Shown here: positions 26,001-35,266 of the stretch, piece after piece
Position numbering within the stretch: position 1 is the first letter of the stretch
Layout: each line of letters begins with the position of its first letter
Assembly: GCF_013761005.1 (NCBI RefSeq)
Contig: NZ_JACDUS010000002.1
Span: 434,001 to 498,000 of the forward strand
DNA from: Desulfosalsimonas propionicica
GTDB lineage: Bacteria > Desulfobacterota > Desulfobacteria > Desulfobacterales > Desulfosalsimonadaceae
Reading direction: 5' to 3'
DNA length: 64,000 nucleotides
Translations under genes and position numbers: made by a program
Notes under the pieces: generated by a model
What the model saw: the letters and a program-made list of their open reading frames with translations, nothing else
The model's database searches: none
Told to the model about the DNA's origin: nothing

Positions 26001-28091
26001 TCAAGCAATCGGCTTTGACAGTCTGTCCTCAATTACAGCAGCCCGGACCGGCTTGCTGAAGTAAAAGCCTTGTATCATATCGCAGCCCAGCAGCCGCAAA
26101 ATTTTCAACTGCTCCCCGGTTTCCACACCTTCGGCGATGGTTTTCAACCCTAAGTGATGTGCCATGGAGATAATCGTGGATACAATTGTTGCATCATCCG
26201 TGTCTTGAGCAATATTTCGAATAAAGGAAATATCAATTTTGAGGTTATTTACCGGTAGTCGCTTCAGGTAACTGAGGGAAGAATACCCTGTCCCGAAATC
26301 ATCAATGCTGACAGCCGCTCCCAGATCCCGGATAGCCTCGAGGGTTTCGCGGGTGTTTGTTACATCTTCCATGAAAGTGCTTTCCGTGATTTCACATGTC
26401 AAAAGCCGGGGGTCTATGCCTGCTTTTTGGATGATATCCGACAGATGCGCTGAAAAGCCCTTTTGCTTGAACTGTATTGAGGAAAAGTTAACGGCCACAG
26501 GTACTACATTAAGACCCTTTCCCTGCCATGAGGCGATTTGCCGGCAAACTGTTTTTACTATCCATTCTCCGACCTCTGCCAGAAGCCTTGATTCTTCAAG
26601 CACCGGAATGAATTTGCCCGGCAGAATTTCTCCGCTTTCAGGGCTCTGCCAGCGAATCAAGGCTTCCATCCCCCTGACATGGTGAGTTTGGGTATCCACG
26701 TAAGGTTGATAAACAAGAAAAAATTCATTATTTGACAAAGCGTCATAAAGTTTCTTTTCCATGTGGACAAACTCTGAGACACGGATGTTCATCCCTTCGG
26801 CATAAAACTGGTAATTATTGGCCCCCTGGCTTCGTACATCGGACATGGCAAGATTGGCATACTGCATGAGTTCTTCCGCATTTTCGCTGTCATTTGGATA
26901 TACCGAAATACCTATGCTCACGGTGACCAGCAGTTCATTGTCCTCGATCAACATTGGCTGTGAGACAATTTTGAGATATTTTCGCACATATCGCAGGACC
27001 TCTTCTGTTTGGGATATTTCTGACAAAATAATGCCGAACTCATCACTTCCGATTTTGGCAACAATGCTTTTTTCATCTGATACGCTGTTAATCCGGTTTG
27101 CGGTTTCCCTGAGCACAGCATCCCCGCATGAGGGACCCAATGTGTCATTAATCAGATTAAAACGGTCCAGGTCCAATATCATAACCGCAACCAGATTCTT
27201 GTCTTTTTCAACCAATCCCATGCTCTGAGAAAGCAGTTCCAAAAACAGCCTCCGGTTTGGCAGACCGGAGAGCGGATCATAATGGGCCAGATGATTGATC
27301 CGTTTTTCCAGAATTCTCTGCTCTGTGAGGTCTTTGGATGTCACCACGAAAAAACTGAGCTGCCCCGCATCTGTTCGCACAGGGGTAATGGTGTGGTATA
27401 TTTCAAAAAGCTTGCCGTCTTTCCTCCTGTTGGTAAGAATCCCCTGAAATGTATTGCCGTCCAGGAGGGTATCCCACATCTCTTTATAGTATTGTCTGTC
27501 GTGTTTTCCGGACTTGAATATGCGGGGTGTCTTTCCGATGAGTTCTTCTTTGGCATAGCCGCTGAGTTTCTCTGCAGCCTTGTTGGCATAACGGATCATG
27601 CCATTGGTGTCTGTAATGATGATCCAGTCCGAAGCCTTCTCCACAGCCGCCATGAGCAGTTCCATCTCTTCTTCCGCTTCTTTTCGGCCGGTAATGTCAG
27701 TGACAAATCCTTGATAAAAGGCGGTCTTTCCTTTTTTGGCCTTCATGGCCTTAATATGAATAGACACCCAAAAAATCCGGCCATTCCGGTCAACCCATTG
27801 ACACCTGTAATCATGGATTTCTCCCCGTGTTTCCAGAAGGTTTTTCATCTGCTTTCTGTCCTCAGGATGGGCATAGATGTTCTGTGCAAGATTCGTTATC
27901 ACCTCGATCAGCTCACAGGAAGCCTCATATCCCAGCATTTGGGCCAGGGTGTGATTGGCCGATAACAGTCTGCCTTCGGGTAAAGAGGTGAAGATGCCGA
28001 TGGGTGCATCCATCAGAACTTCAGAGGAAATAATCGGTTCTTGCGGATGATCATGGCTGAAATCCGTATTTTTGGCGCCGCGGTCAATCAT
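26001..28091 (-). CDS. PAS-PAS-GGDEF-EAL cyclic-di-GMP signalling protein
   Basis: 696 residues with no transmembrane helix. Two PAS/PAC sensor units (about 25-145 and 145-270) are followed by a diguanylate cyclase domain starting DPLSGLPNRRLF. Its signature is GSDEF instead of GGDEF, so cyclase activity may be reduced. The C-terminal EAL domain keeps the key motifs EALIRW, a Glu-containing CEIT and DDFGTGYSS, and is probably an active phosphodiesterase. Such proteins sense a small ligand or redox signal and lower cyclic-di-GMP. It appears monocistronic; its start at 28091 faces the gene-poor region before the tRNA genes. Confidence 0.88.
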   Translation of the reverse strand: MIDRGAKNTDFSHDHPQEPIISSEVLMDAPIGIFTSLPEGRLLSANHTLAQMLGYEASCELIEVITNLAQNIYAHPEDRKQMKNLLETRGEIHDYRCQWVDRNGRIFWVSIHIKAMKAKKGKTAFYQGFVTDITGRKEAEEEMELLMAAVEKASDWIIITDTNGMIRYANKAAEKLSGYAKEELIGKTPRIFKSGKHDRQYYKEMWDTLLDGNTFQGILTNRRKDGKLFEIYHTITPVRTDAGQLSFFVVTSKDLTEQRILEKRINHLAHYDPLSGLPNRRLFLELLSQSMGLVEKDKNLVAVMILDLDRFNLINDTLGPSCGDAVLRETANRINSVSDEKSIVAKIGSDEFGIILSEISQTEEVLRYVRKYLKIVSQPMLIEDNELLVTVSIGISVYPNDSENAEELMQYANLAMSDVRSQGANNYQFYAEGMNIRVSEFVHMEKKLYDALSNNEFFLVYQPYVDTQTHHVRGMEALIRWQSPESGEILPGKFIPVLEESRLLAEVGEWIVKTVCRQIASWQGKGLNVVPVAVNFSSIQFKQKGFSAHLSDIIQKAGIDPRLLTCEITESTFMEDVTNTRETLEAIRDLGAAVSIDDFGTGYSSLSYLKRLPVNNLKIDISFIRNIAQDTDDATIVSTIISMAHHLGLKTIAEGVETGEQLKILRLLGCDMIQGFYFSKPVRAAVIEDRLSKPIA

Positions 28092-29068
28092 CGTGGACTC
28101 CTGTTATTGTTTACCGAATCAGATTAAGTTTGACAGGCCCAATTTTTAAGTCACTGTCAGGATGAATAAAGGTTATGAAAAAATTTTGGGGCATCCGGTA
28201 GATGCTGGGACATAAACTGAAATTCCGAAAAAGTTAATCGGAGTCTCAAACACATCGGTCGTACCAAGGGCTCGGCGAGGATGGGTTTCACAGAGAAGCT
28301 CACCGGAGATAAGGCGTCGCAGACAAGCGTTGTGCTGTGCTGAACCACGAATCCATCCCGCATTTTTTCCGAATGAAGCTTTTAACACATTTAATATAAT
28401 TTTTACTTTAACCCTCTTTGGCAATCAAATGGTAGTGTTCGAAACTATTCAGAAAATATCAAAAATCTTTACATCATCCCAATTAATGGGAATTTGCGTT
28501 CTGACGTTATGCAGCGATAGATAAAACGCTAATCAATGTTATCCATCATATCGGCAAGACGCCCAGAGGATTTAATCCAAGGGGTAAACCACTTGGATTA
28601 TGTCATTTCCGACAACCAAAAGTATACAGATGGACGGACTTTAGAGGATAAATACTGATGAGGCTTTTAAAGGGTGGATTGCAGATAAAAAGCAGTATGA
28701 ACTGGTCTTAAATCGCTGGCGGATAACCTCAACCTTGATGGATAAGGAAAACTCAAACAGATGGCTTTCTCTAAGGAATGAGAGGAGATTCTTATGAAAG
28801 GGCTACCCAATGAATAAGGCTCTTTATTTTTTTATAGTCAAACAGATTAATCATTTCTTTAAGTACTCCCAGGTCATTTGACCAGGTTATTTACCAGGGA
28901 TCTTTGAAGAAAATTCGGGAAAAGGCGGCTGGGAAGAAAAAAGATGAGGTTATCAAGTTTGATAAGGCGAAATAAGGGGTGGACCCAGGGGTCCAGGGTG
29001 GACACCAAATGGACACCGAAAATTGTCCCTTTCAAAATTTTAACTAGCTGATTTTAGAAAGGAATAAA
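28092..29068. other. Gene-poor 977-bp region beside the tRNA genes, possible remnant of an inserted element
   Basis: No gene with start, ribosome site and recognisable product is seen. On the plus strand at about 28885-28974 there is a lysine-rich open stretch (ending KKKDEVIKFDKAK, stop TAA) that looks like the tail of a decayed gene. At 28981-28994 the palindrome GGACCCAGGGGTCC lies among TGGACAC direct repeats. Base composition is more AT-rich than the flanks. The position downstream of tRNA-Cys suits a decayed integrative element, but no second copy of the tRNA 3' end is found here. Confidence 0.4.
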
Positions 29069-29143
29069 TGGAGGCGGCACCCGGATTCGAACCGGGGAAT
29101 AAAGGCTTTGCAGGCCTCTGCCTTACCACTTGGCTATGCCGCC
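29069..29143 (-). tRNA. tRNA-Cys (GCA)
   Basis: Read on the minus strand, a 7-bp acceptor stem GGCGGCA pairs with TGCCGCC. There is a U discriminator and an encoded CCA at 29069-29071. The T loop is GGTTCGAATCC and the anticodon loop CTGCAAA gives GCA, cysteine. It is the second of two tRNA genes behind pgsA, matching the E. coli glyW-cysT order. Confidence 0.95.
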
Positions 29144-29173
29144 TTGAAAAAAATCAAACCCCAGAAATAAAAA

Positions 29174-29248
<75 letters not shown>

Positions 29249-29268
29249 TCATCGAAATTGTGATCCCA

Positions 29269-29297
29269 CTAATAAGGGGTTTTGATTTTCTTGTCAA
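29269..29297 (-). promoter_or_regulatory. Sigma-70-type promoter for the tRNA-Gly/tRNA-Cys operon
   Basis: On the minus strand a perfect -35 TTGACA (29297-29292), a 17-bp spacer and -10 TATTAG (29274-29269) place the start about 14 bp before the 5' end of tRNA-Gly. It lies in the short gap after pgsA, so the tRNAs need not depend on pgsA read-through. Confidence 0.7.
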
Positions 29298-29331
29298 TAA
29301 AAAATTGCATTGTTTTCCGTGACGGGATGTT

Positions 29332-29925
29332 TCAGGTTTTGCTCCCGCCGGAGCCCTCATATATATACTTCCAGAAGCGCATGAAATAGTCAGCACCGGA
29401 CCAGACCGTAATCACAAGGGCGATCCAGAACAAAACAATGCCAACTGCCTGAAAATCAAGCCCGAAGTAGACATAATGGATCAGCAGGGGAATCACCGCG
29501 GCGATCTGGAAACCGGTCTTGTATTTGCCCAGCATGGAAGCGGATACGTCCTGGCCGTGCTCGGCAATCACATTTCGAAGGCCGGTGATGGCAAGTTCCC
29601 TCCCGAGGATGATACACACGGCCCAGGCCGGCACCCGGCCCAGTGCCACGAGCATGATAAATGCAGAGGAAATCAGAAGCTTGTCTGCCAGGGGATCAAG
29701 CACTTTGCCCATACTCGAAACCAGGCCGTATCTGCGGGCCACATACCCGTCAAAATAATCCGTAATGGCGGCTGCCGAAAACACCAGGGCGCCCAGAATG
29801 CCGCAGATGCGATTTTCAAAGAGCATCAGCAGAATCAACAGTGGCACAGCGGCCACCCGAAACAGTGTCAGGCTGTTGGGGTGGCCCAGAATGCGGACGG
29901 AAAAAAAACGGGGCTTTTCGGTCAT
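29332..29925 (-). CDS. pgsA: CDP-diacylglycerol--glycerol-3-phosphate 3-phosphatidyltransferase
   Basis: 197 residues, an inner-membrane enzyme that makes phosphatidylglycerol phosphate. The CDP-alcohol phosphotransferase motif is complete: DYFDGYVARRYGLVSSMG followed by KVLDPLADK, including the three catalytic aspartates. About five membrane helices are predicted by hydrophobicity. It lies at the 3' part of the long minus-strand block and is followed by tRNA-Gly and tRNA-Cys, the same order as pgsA-glyW-cysT in E. coli. Confidence 0.93.
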   Translation of the reverse strand: MTEKPRFFSVRILGHPNSLTLFRVAAVPLLILLMLFENRICGILGALVFSAAAITDYFDGYVARRYGLVSSMGKVLDPLADKLLISSAFIMLVALGRVPAWAVCIILGRELAITGLRNVIAEHGQDVSASMLGKYKTGFQIAAVIPLLIHYVYFGLDFQAVGIVLFWIALVITVWSGADYFMRFWKYIYEGSGGSKT

Positions 29926-29990
29926 GATCGTCCCTTTGGCTGCGGGCAGCCGGAGCGCAAAACGCAGGCCGGCTGCCCCGGTTTGGACTC

Positions 29991-30635
29991 TTACTTTTTA
30001 GCCTTTTCCCAGTCGTTGAGAAACGCCTCAATGCCCTTGTCGGTCAGCGGATGGGCGGCGAGCTTCTTGAGCACGGAAAACGGAATGGTTGAAATATCGG
30101 CTCCGATCAATGCGGATTCCAGCACATGCAGGGGATTTCGGATGCTGGCCACGATCACCTCGGTCTGATACCCGTAATTTTCATAAATGCTCACAATCTG
30201 CTCAACCAGGTCCATGCCCTCCTGGGACAGATCGTCTAACCGGCCCACAAACGGGCTCACATAGCTGGCCCCGGCTTTTGCGGCCATCAAAGCCTGAAGC
30301 GGGGAAAATACCAGAGTCACGTTGGTGCGGATACCCTCTCCGGCCAGGGTGCGTACAGCCTTCATGCCTTCAATGGTCATGGGAATTTTCACAACAATGT
30401 TTTTGTGAATCTTTGCCAGGTCCCTTGCCTCGGCAACCATGCCCTCTGCATCCAGACTCACGGCCTCGGCGCTGATGGGGCCGTCAACGATTTCGCAGAT
30501 TTCATTGATAATCTGCTTAAAATCCCGGCCTTCTTTGGCAATGAGGCTGGGATTGGTGGTCACACCGTCAACCATTCCCATTTCATTGGCTTCGCGGATT
30601 TCGTCAACATTGGCCGTATCAATAAAAAACTTCAT
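29991..30635 (-). CDS. tal: Transaldolase of the TalC/MipB (fructose-6-phosphate aldolase-like) family
   Basis: 214 residues from the ATG at 30635, preceded by GGAG. It starts [13 protein letters not shown]. The Schiff-base lysine is Lys83 in VVKIP, with DGVTTNPSL and NVTLVFS as further family motifs. The position equivalent to Gln59 of E. coli FSA is occupied by glutamate (SAEAVS), which favours transaldolase over aldolase activity. It interconverts sedoheptulose-7-phosphate and glyceraldehyde-3-phosphate with erythrose-4-phosphate and fructose-6-phosphate, and could feed heptose synthesis. It lies between folK and pgsA on the same strand. Confidence 0.9.
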   Translation of the reverse strand: MKFFIDTANVDEIREANEMGMVDGVTTNPSLIAKEGRDFKQIINEICEIVDGPISAEAVSLDAEGMVAEARDLAKIHKNIVVKIPMTIEGMKAVRTLAGEGIRTNVTLVFSPLQALMAAKAGASYVSPFVGRLDDLSQEGMDLVEQIVSIYENYGYQTEVIVASIRNPLHVLESALIGADISTIPFSVLKKLAAHPLTDKGIEAFLNDWEKAKK

Positions 30636-30664
30636 CAAGGACTCCTTCGTTCAAGGTTCAGAAT

Positions 30665-31195
30665 TCAAGTTGTCGGATTCAGGGTTAATCGCTCGCAGCC
30701 CTGGGCAGCAATACCGGGATCGGCAAGCAGTTCCCGGACCGACCGGCCCAGTTCCGGGTGTATCAGCTCCGGGGCAATGTCGGCAAGGGGGCGCAACACA
30801 AAGGCCCTTTGATGCATCCGCGGATGCGGCACCACCAGATCCGGGCCATGGATGATTTCATTTTCGAAAAAAATCAGGTCCAGGTCCAGCACCCTGGGGC
30901 CGAACCGGATTGTGCTGCGGTCCCGCCCTGCCCTGTTTTCCGTTTCTTTTAACCGCGCCAGCAATTGCGCTGGTTCCAGCCCGGTTTCCACGCCAAACAC
31001 CGCGTTGACAAACCACGGCTGATCGTCATAGCCCATGGGCGCGGTTTCATAATAAGGGGAATGGACAAAAATCCGCATATCCCGGTTTTCCACAAGCATT
31101 TTTGCGCCCTGGCGGCAGGCGGCCACCCGGTCGCCGAGATTGGCGCCCACCGCGATATAGGCGATATACTTTTTTTCATCCGGCGCCTGGCTCAT
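30665..31195 (-). CDS. folK: 2-amino-4-hydroxy-6-hydroxymethyldihydropteridine pyrophosphokinase
   Basis: 176 residues matching HPPK, which transfers pyrophosphate from ATP to 6-hydroxymethyl-7,8-dihydropterin in folate synthesis. Family markers: AVGANLGDR at the N-terminus, PYYETAPMGYDDQPWFVNAV, then FGPRVLDLDLIFF with the Mg-binding aspartates and VPHPRMHQRAFVL. It overlaps the stop of the upstream lipoprotein gene by 4 bp and is followed by the transaldolase gene. Confidence 0.93.
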   Translation of the reverse strand: MSQAPDEKKYIAYIAVGANLGDRVAACRQGAKMLVENRDMRIFVHSPYYETAPMGYDDQPWFVNAVFGVETGLEPAQLLARLKETENRAGRDRSTIRFGPRVLDLDLIFFENEIIHGPDLVVPHPRMHQRAFVLRPLADIAPELIHPELGRSVRELLADPGIAAQGCERLTLNPTT

Positions 31196-31671
31196 GAGCC
31201 GCTGTCTGACTCAGGATCAAAGGTCTTTGTCTCAGACGGCCTGGACTTTGCCCCTTTTTCCCCGAGACTGATCACCCGGTAGCGCTGGACCATATCCGGC
31301 CGCAGGGCATCGGTAAATCGCCACACATCAATTCTGCTCCGGCCCTCCTGGAAATCCACCTGCGCTGCCTGCTCAAAGCGCACCGGGCATCCCTGGCAGT
31401 CCAGTTCTTTGGGGGTCAGGGCACGTTCCACGATAAATCCGGCCGGCCGGGCATAATCGGCCTGCCAGCCTTCAGGCAGGTGCCATGTTAACAAAAGCCC
31501 GCCGTCCTGCTGCACAAGCGCCAGATCGACGGCCGGAGCCGGGGACAGGGTTTTGGGCGGCGTTGGCGGCCCCTTTTTGCCGCAGGAAGCGGCAAAAAGC
31601 ATCAGAATTGCCGCCACCAAAGCAGCTGTTTTCCATACTATAAAAATCGTCCGCTGATGGCCTGGTGTCAT
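31192..31671 (-). CDS. Small lipoprotein with a fibronectin-like domain
   Basis: 159 residues with a membrane-spanning signal and a lipobox ending FAASC, followed by GKKGPPTPP. The CGKKGPP start of the mature protein is shared by LptM (YifL)-type lipoproteins, which in many proteobacteria lie next to lysA or argH. The rest has the beta-rich pattern of a fibronectin III-like domain (LLLTWHLPEGW, FIVERA, YRVISLG). Located directly between argH (3 bp away) and folK (4-bp overlap). Likely lipidated and outer-membrane associated; whether it shares the LptD assembly role of LptM is unknown. Confidence 0.7.
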   Translation of the reverse strand: MTPGHQRTIFIVWKTAALVAAILMLFAASCGKKGPPTPPKTLSPAPAVDLALVQQDGGLLLTWHLPEGWQADYARPAGFIVERALTPKELDCQGCPVRFEQAAQVDFQEGRSRIDVWRFTDALRPDMVQRYRVISLGEKGAKSRPSETKTFDPESDSGS

Positions 31672-31673
31672 TT

Positions 31674-33077
31674 TTATGCTCCAGGAATTTCAGATGCCGA
31701 ATTGACCAGATGTTTTCGGGCCCGGGCAATGGCGGCCGATACGTTGGCCCCGGCCGTGCCGCCGTAGACCTTTCTTCTGTCGATCATCCGGGCAACGGAC
31801 ATGGCCTCATACACATCTTCTTCAATGCCCGGATCAAATTGCTGCAGCTCCTGCAGACTCAACTCGTGAAGTTCTTTGCCGCAATCCAGGGCATAGGCCA
31901 CGGCCCTTCCCACGCAGGCATGGGCCTGGCGAAAGGCCATGCCCTTTGCCACCATATAGTCGGCCAGATCGGTTGCGTTTTGAAACCCGCTGTTGGCCGC
32001 TTTTTCGGTGACCTCCGGGTTGACCCGGATATTGGGAATCATCCGGGAATAGATATCCAGACAGGCTTTTAAGGTGTCAACAATTTCCATCAGGGGCACC
32101 TTGTCTTCCTGCATGTCCCGGTTATAGGCAAGGGGCAAAGATTTCATCAACGTCAGCAAATTGACCAGGTTGCCCGTGACCCGGCCCGTGCGTCCCCGGA
32201 CAAGCTCCGGGATATCCGGGTTTTTTTTCTGGGGCATGATGCTGCTGCCGGTACAGAATGCATCCGGAAGCTCCACAAACCGGAATTCCGCCGAAGACCA
32301 CAGCACCAACTCCTCGGACAGGCGGGACAAATGGGTCATGCAGATGCTGGCTGCAGCCGCAAACTCCAGCATGAAATCCCGGTCGGATACCGCGTCCATG
32401 CTGTTTTCGGAAATCTTTGAAAACCCGAGTAAACCGGCTGTGTAAGCCCGGTCCAGGTCATAGGTGGTGCCGGCAAGTGCCGCGCTGCCAAGGGGCATGA
32501 CATCCATCCGGTCCAGGGCGGCGGCAAACCGATCAAAATCCCGGCTCACCATTTCATAATAGGCCATCATGTGATGGGCAAACAATACCGGCTGGGCCCG
32601 CTGCAAATGAGTATATCCGGGCATGACCACATGGATGTTGGCTTCTGCCAGGTCCACCAGTGCAGTTCGAAAATCCTTGAGCTGGACCAGAACGCCCCGG
32701 GTTTCAGCCTTGAGATAGAGCCGCTCATCCACGGCGATCTGATCGTTTCGGCTCCGGCCGGTGTGCAGTTTCCGGGCAAGGTCGCCCACATGGGCGGAAA
32801 GCCGGTCTTCCACATGCATGTGAATGTCTTCAAGCCGGTCGTAAAACGCCATTTCACCCCTGGCGATTTCCTGACGGACCTTTTCCAGGCCCTCTTCCAG
32901 GTCCACGGCCTCCTGCCGGGTTAAAATTTTTGCCCGGGCCAGAGTTCTGCAGTGGGCGATGCTGCCGTCGATGTCATAGTTGTACAGACGCCGGTCCACG
33001 TCAATGGATGCGGTAAAGGACTCCACGGCCTTGTCAGTGGGCTCGGAAAACCGGCCGTCCCAGGGTTTGAGGCTCAT
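31674..33077 (-). CDS. argH: Argininosuccinate lyase
   Basis: 467 residues, normal family length. Splits argininosuccinate into arginine and fumarate, the last arginine step. Signature GSSIMPQKKNPD of the fumarase/aspartase superfamily is present, with KLHTGRSRNDQ and GYTHLQRAQP as the other active-site segments. The start ATG lies 8 bp after the argG stop. Confidence 0.95.
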   Translation of the reverse strand: MSLKPWDGRFSEPTDKAVESFTASIDVDRRLYNYDIDGSIAHCRTLARAKILTRQEAVDLEEGLEKVRQEIARGEMAFYDRLEDIHMHVEDRLSAHVGDLARKLHTGRSRNDQIAVDERLYLKAETRGVLVQLKDFRTALVDLAEANIHVVMPGYTHLQRAQPVLFAHHMMAYYEMVSRDFDRFAAALDRMDVMPLGSAALAGTTYDLDRAYTAGLLGFSKISENSMDAVSDRDFMLEFAAAASICMTHLSRLSEELVLWSSAEFRFVELPDAFCTGSSIMPQKKNPDIPELVRGRTGRVTGNLVNLLTLMKSLPLAYNRDMQEDKVPLMEIVDTLKACLDIYSRMIPNIRVNPEVTEKAANSGFQNATDLADYMVAKGMAFRQAHACVGRAVAYALDCGKELHELSLQELQQFDPGIEEDVYEAMSVARMIDRRKVYGGTAGANVSAAIARARKHLVNSASEIPGA

Positions 33078-33085
33078 GACGGAAT

Positions 33086-34297
33086 CTATGCCCCCTGTTT
33101 TTCCATGAGTTTGCGAATCCGAAGCCGCAGAGAGTTTAACCGGATAAAACCCTCGGCGTCCTTTTGATGGTAAACCGTGTCGTCCTCAAACGTGGCAAAA
33201 TCCTCGCTGTAAAGCGAATGCGCGGATTTGCGGCCCAGCACCCGGCAGTTCCCCTTATAAAGCTCCAGACGCACCAGGCCGGATACGTTTTTCTGGGTCT
33301 CATCAATCATGGTTTGCAGCAGTTCCCGCTCCGGGGCAAACCAGAACCCGTTATAGATCATCTCTGCATACTTGGGGATCAGGGAATCGCGCAAATGCAT
33401 GACCTCCCGGTCCATGGTGATCGACTCCATGGCCATGTGGGCCGCGCGCAGGATGGTACCGCCCGGGGTTTCGTACACGCCCCTGGATTTCATGCCCACA
33501 AACCGGTTTTCCACTATATCGGCCCGGCCGATGCCATTTTGCCCGCCCCGGCGGTTTAACTCCGCAAGCAGCCGGGCCGGGGAAAGGTTTTGCCCATCAA
33601 TGGCAACCGGGTCGCCGTTTTCAAAGGTAATATCCATGATTTCGGCTTTGTCCGGGGCGTCGTGCGGCGATACAGTTAGCACGAACATGTCTTCGGGCGG
33701 CGGGTTCCAGGGATCTTCCAGGATTCCGCCCTCATAGCTGATGTGCAGCAGGTTGCGATCCGTACTGTAGGGCTTTTCTTTTGTGGATGTCACGGCAATG
33801 CCGTGTTTTTCCGCAAACGCCATCAGTGCGGTGCGGGAATTGAGATCCCACTCCCGCCAGGGGGCCACCACCCGGATGGATGGATCAATGGCGTAATAGC
33901 TCAGCTCAAAGCGAACCTGATCGTTTCCCTTGCCGGTGGCACCGTGGCTGACGGCCTCGGCGTTTTGCTCATGTGCGATTTCCATCTGGCGCCTGGCGAT
34001 CAGGGGACGGGCCAGGGAGGTGCCCAGCAGGTACTGGCCCTCGTAGATGGCGTTGGCCCGGAAGGCCGGAAACACGTAGTCGCGCACAAACTCTTCTTTC
34101 AGGTCATCAATGTAGACCACGGATGCCCCGGTTTTTCTGGCTTTTTCATCAATGGGATCGAGTTCCTCGCCCTGGCCGATATCTGCGGCAAAAGCGATGA
34201 CCTCGCAATCATAGGTTTCAGCCAGCCATTTTAAAATCACGGATGTGTCCAGGCCGCCGGAATAGGCCAAAACGACCTTGTTGATCTTTTTTTCCAA
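33086..34297 (-). CDS. argG: Argininosuccinate synthase
   Basis: 403 residues. Joins citrulline and aspartate with ATP. The PP-loop AYSGGLDTS lies at the N-terminus, followed by the family motifs [13 protein letters not shown] and [14 protein letters not shown]. Full length and unbroken. It sits between argF and argH in the arginine segment of the long minus-strand operon. Confidence 0.96.
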   Translation of the reverse strand: MEKKINKVVLAYSGGLDTSVILKWLAETYDCEVIAFAADIGQGEELDPIDEKARKTGASVVYIDDLKEEFVRDYVFPAFRANAIYEGQYLLGTSLARPLIARRQMEIAHEQNAEAVSHGATGKGNDQVRFELSYYAIDPSIRVVAPWREWDLNSRTALMAFAEKHGIAVTSTKEKPYSTDRNLLHISYEGGILEDPWNPPPEDMFVLTVSPHDAPDKAEIMDITFENGDPVAIDGQNLSPARLLAELNRRGGQNGIGRADIVENRFVGMKSRGVYETPGGTILRAAHMAMESITMDREVMHLRDSLIPKYAEMIYNGFWFAPERELLQTMIDETQKNVSGLVRLELYKGNCRVLGRKSAHSLYSEDFATFEDDTVYHQKDAEGFIRLNSLRLRIRKLMEKQGA

Positions 34298-34346
34298 AAT
34301 ATTTTCTCCTGTTGATTTCCTGACCTGTAAAACAGGCGGGTATCAC

Positions 34347-35255
34347 CTACCGGTTAATCAGTGTTTCCAGGATCGCCTTGTGCATATGAAGCTTGTTTTC
34401 CGCCTGATCCCATACCACGGACTGAGGGCCTTCAAAGACCTCCTCCGTGATTTCCTCCCCCTTATGGGCCGGCAGGCAGTGCATGACAATGGCATCTTTT
34501 TTGGCCCGGTCCATGATCCCAGAATTGACCTGAAAGGGTTCAAACACGGACTGTCTTGCCTCGGCCTGGTCTTCCTGCCCCATGCTGGCCCACACGTCGG
34601 TGTTAATCACATCCGCACCGGATGCTGCCTCTGCCGGATCATGAACCACGCGGATAAATCGTTTGTCTCCGGCGCCGTGGATCACGGATGAATCAGGCAT
34701 ATAATTTTGCGGGCAGGCCAGCACCAGTTCGAACCCGAGCGCCGCCGCAGCATTGATCCAGGAATGGGCCATATTGTTGCCATCTCCGATCCAGGCGACT
34801 TTCAGCCCCTGAAACCGGCCCTTGTATTCCAGCACAGTGAGCAGATCACTTAACACCTGACATGGATGATACAGGTCGGTAAGGGCGTTGATGACCGGAA
34901 TGGAGGCCACGCGCGCAAATTCGGTCTGAATGTCCTGTGAATAGGTGCGCAGCACCAGCGCATCCAGGTAACGTTCCAGAACCCTTGCCGTATCAGCCAC
35001 AGGCTCATTTCTGGCCAATTGGGTGTCGGCCGAACTGATAAACAGCGATGTTCCTCCAAGCTGGGCGGCTGCGGCCTGAAAGGAAATCCGCGTCCGGGTG
35101 GAGGCTTTTTCAAAAATCAGGCCGACTGTTTTGCCAATCAGGGACCAGTCCTGAATCCCCTTTTTATGCCGTTTTTTGAGCTGCCTGGCACGGGACAGCA
35201 GCAGGTCCATATCTGCCGCATCCAGGTCCGCCAGCGTCAATAGGTCTTTTTTCAA
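34347..35255 (-). CDS. argF: Ornithine carbamoyltransferase
   Basis: 302 residues. Makes citrulline from ornithine and carbamoyl phosphate. The carbamoyl-phosphate loop KASTRTR, the HPCQVLSDL segment, the ornithine-binding DVWASMG and the HCLPAH motif are all intact. It lies 11 bp after the argD stop and 49 bp before argG. Confidence 0.95.
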   Translation of the reverse strand: MKKDLLTLADLDAADMDLLLSRARQLKKRHKKGIQDWSLIGKTVGLIFEKASTRTRISFQAAAAQLGGTSLFISSADTQLARNEPVADTARVLERYLDALVLRTYSQDIQTEFARVASIPVINALTDLYHPCQVLSDLLTVLEYKGRFQGLKVAWIGDGNNMAHSWINAAAALGFELVLACPQNYMPDSSVIHGAGDKRFIRVVHDPAEAASGADVINTDVWASMGQEDQAEARQSVFEPFQVNSGIMDRAKKDAIVMHCLPAHKGEEITEEVFEGPQSVVWDQAENKLHMHKAILETLINR

Positions 35256-35266
35256 ATCTTTTTCCT

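Noticed and set aside
28157-28424. Minus-strand ORFs upstream of the GGDEF-EAL gene
   Set aside because: Two overlapping frames lack ribosome sites and recognisable domains.
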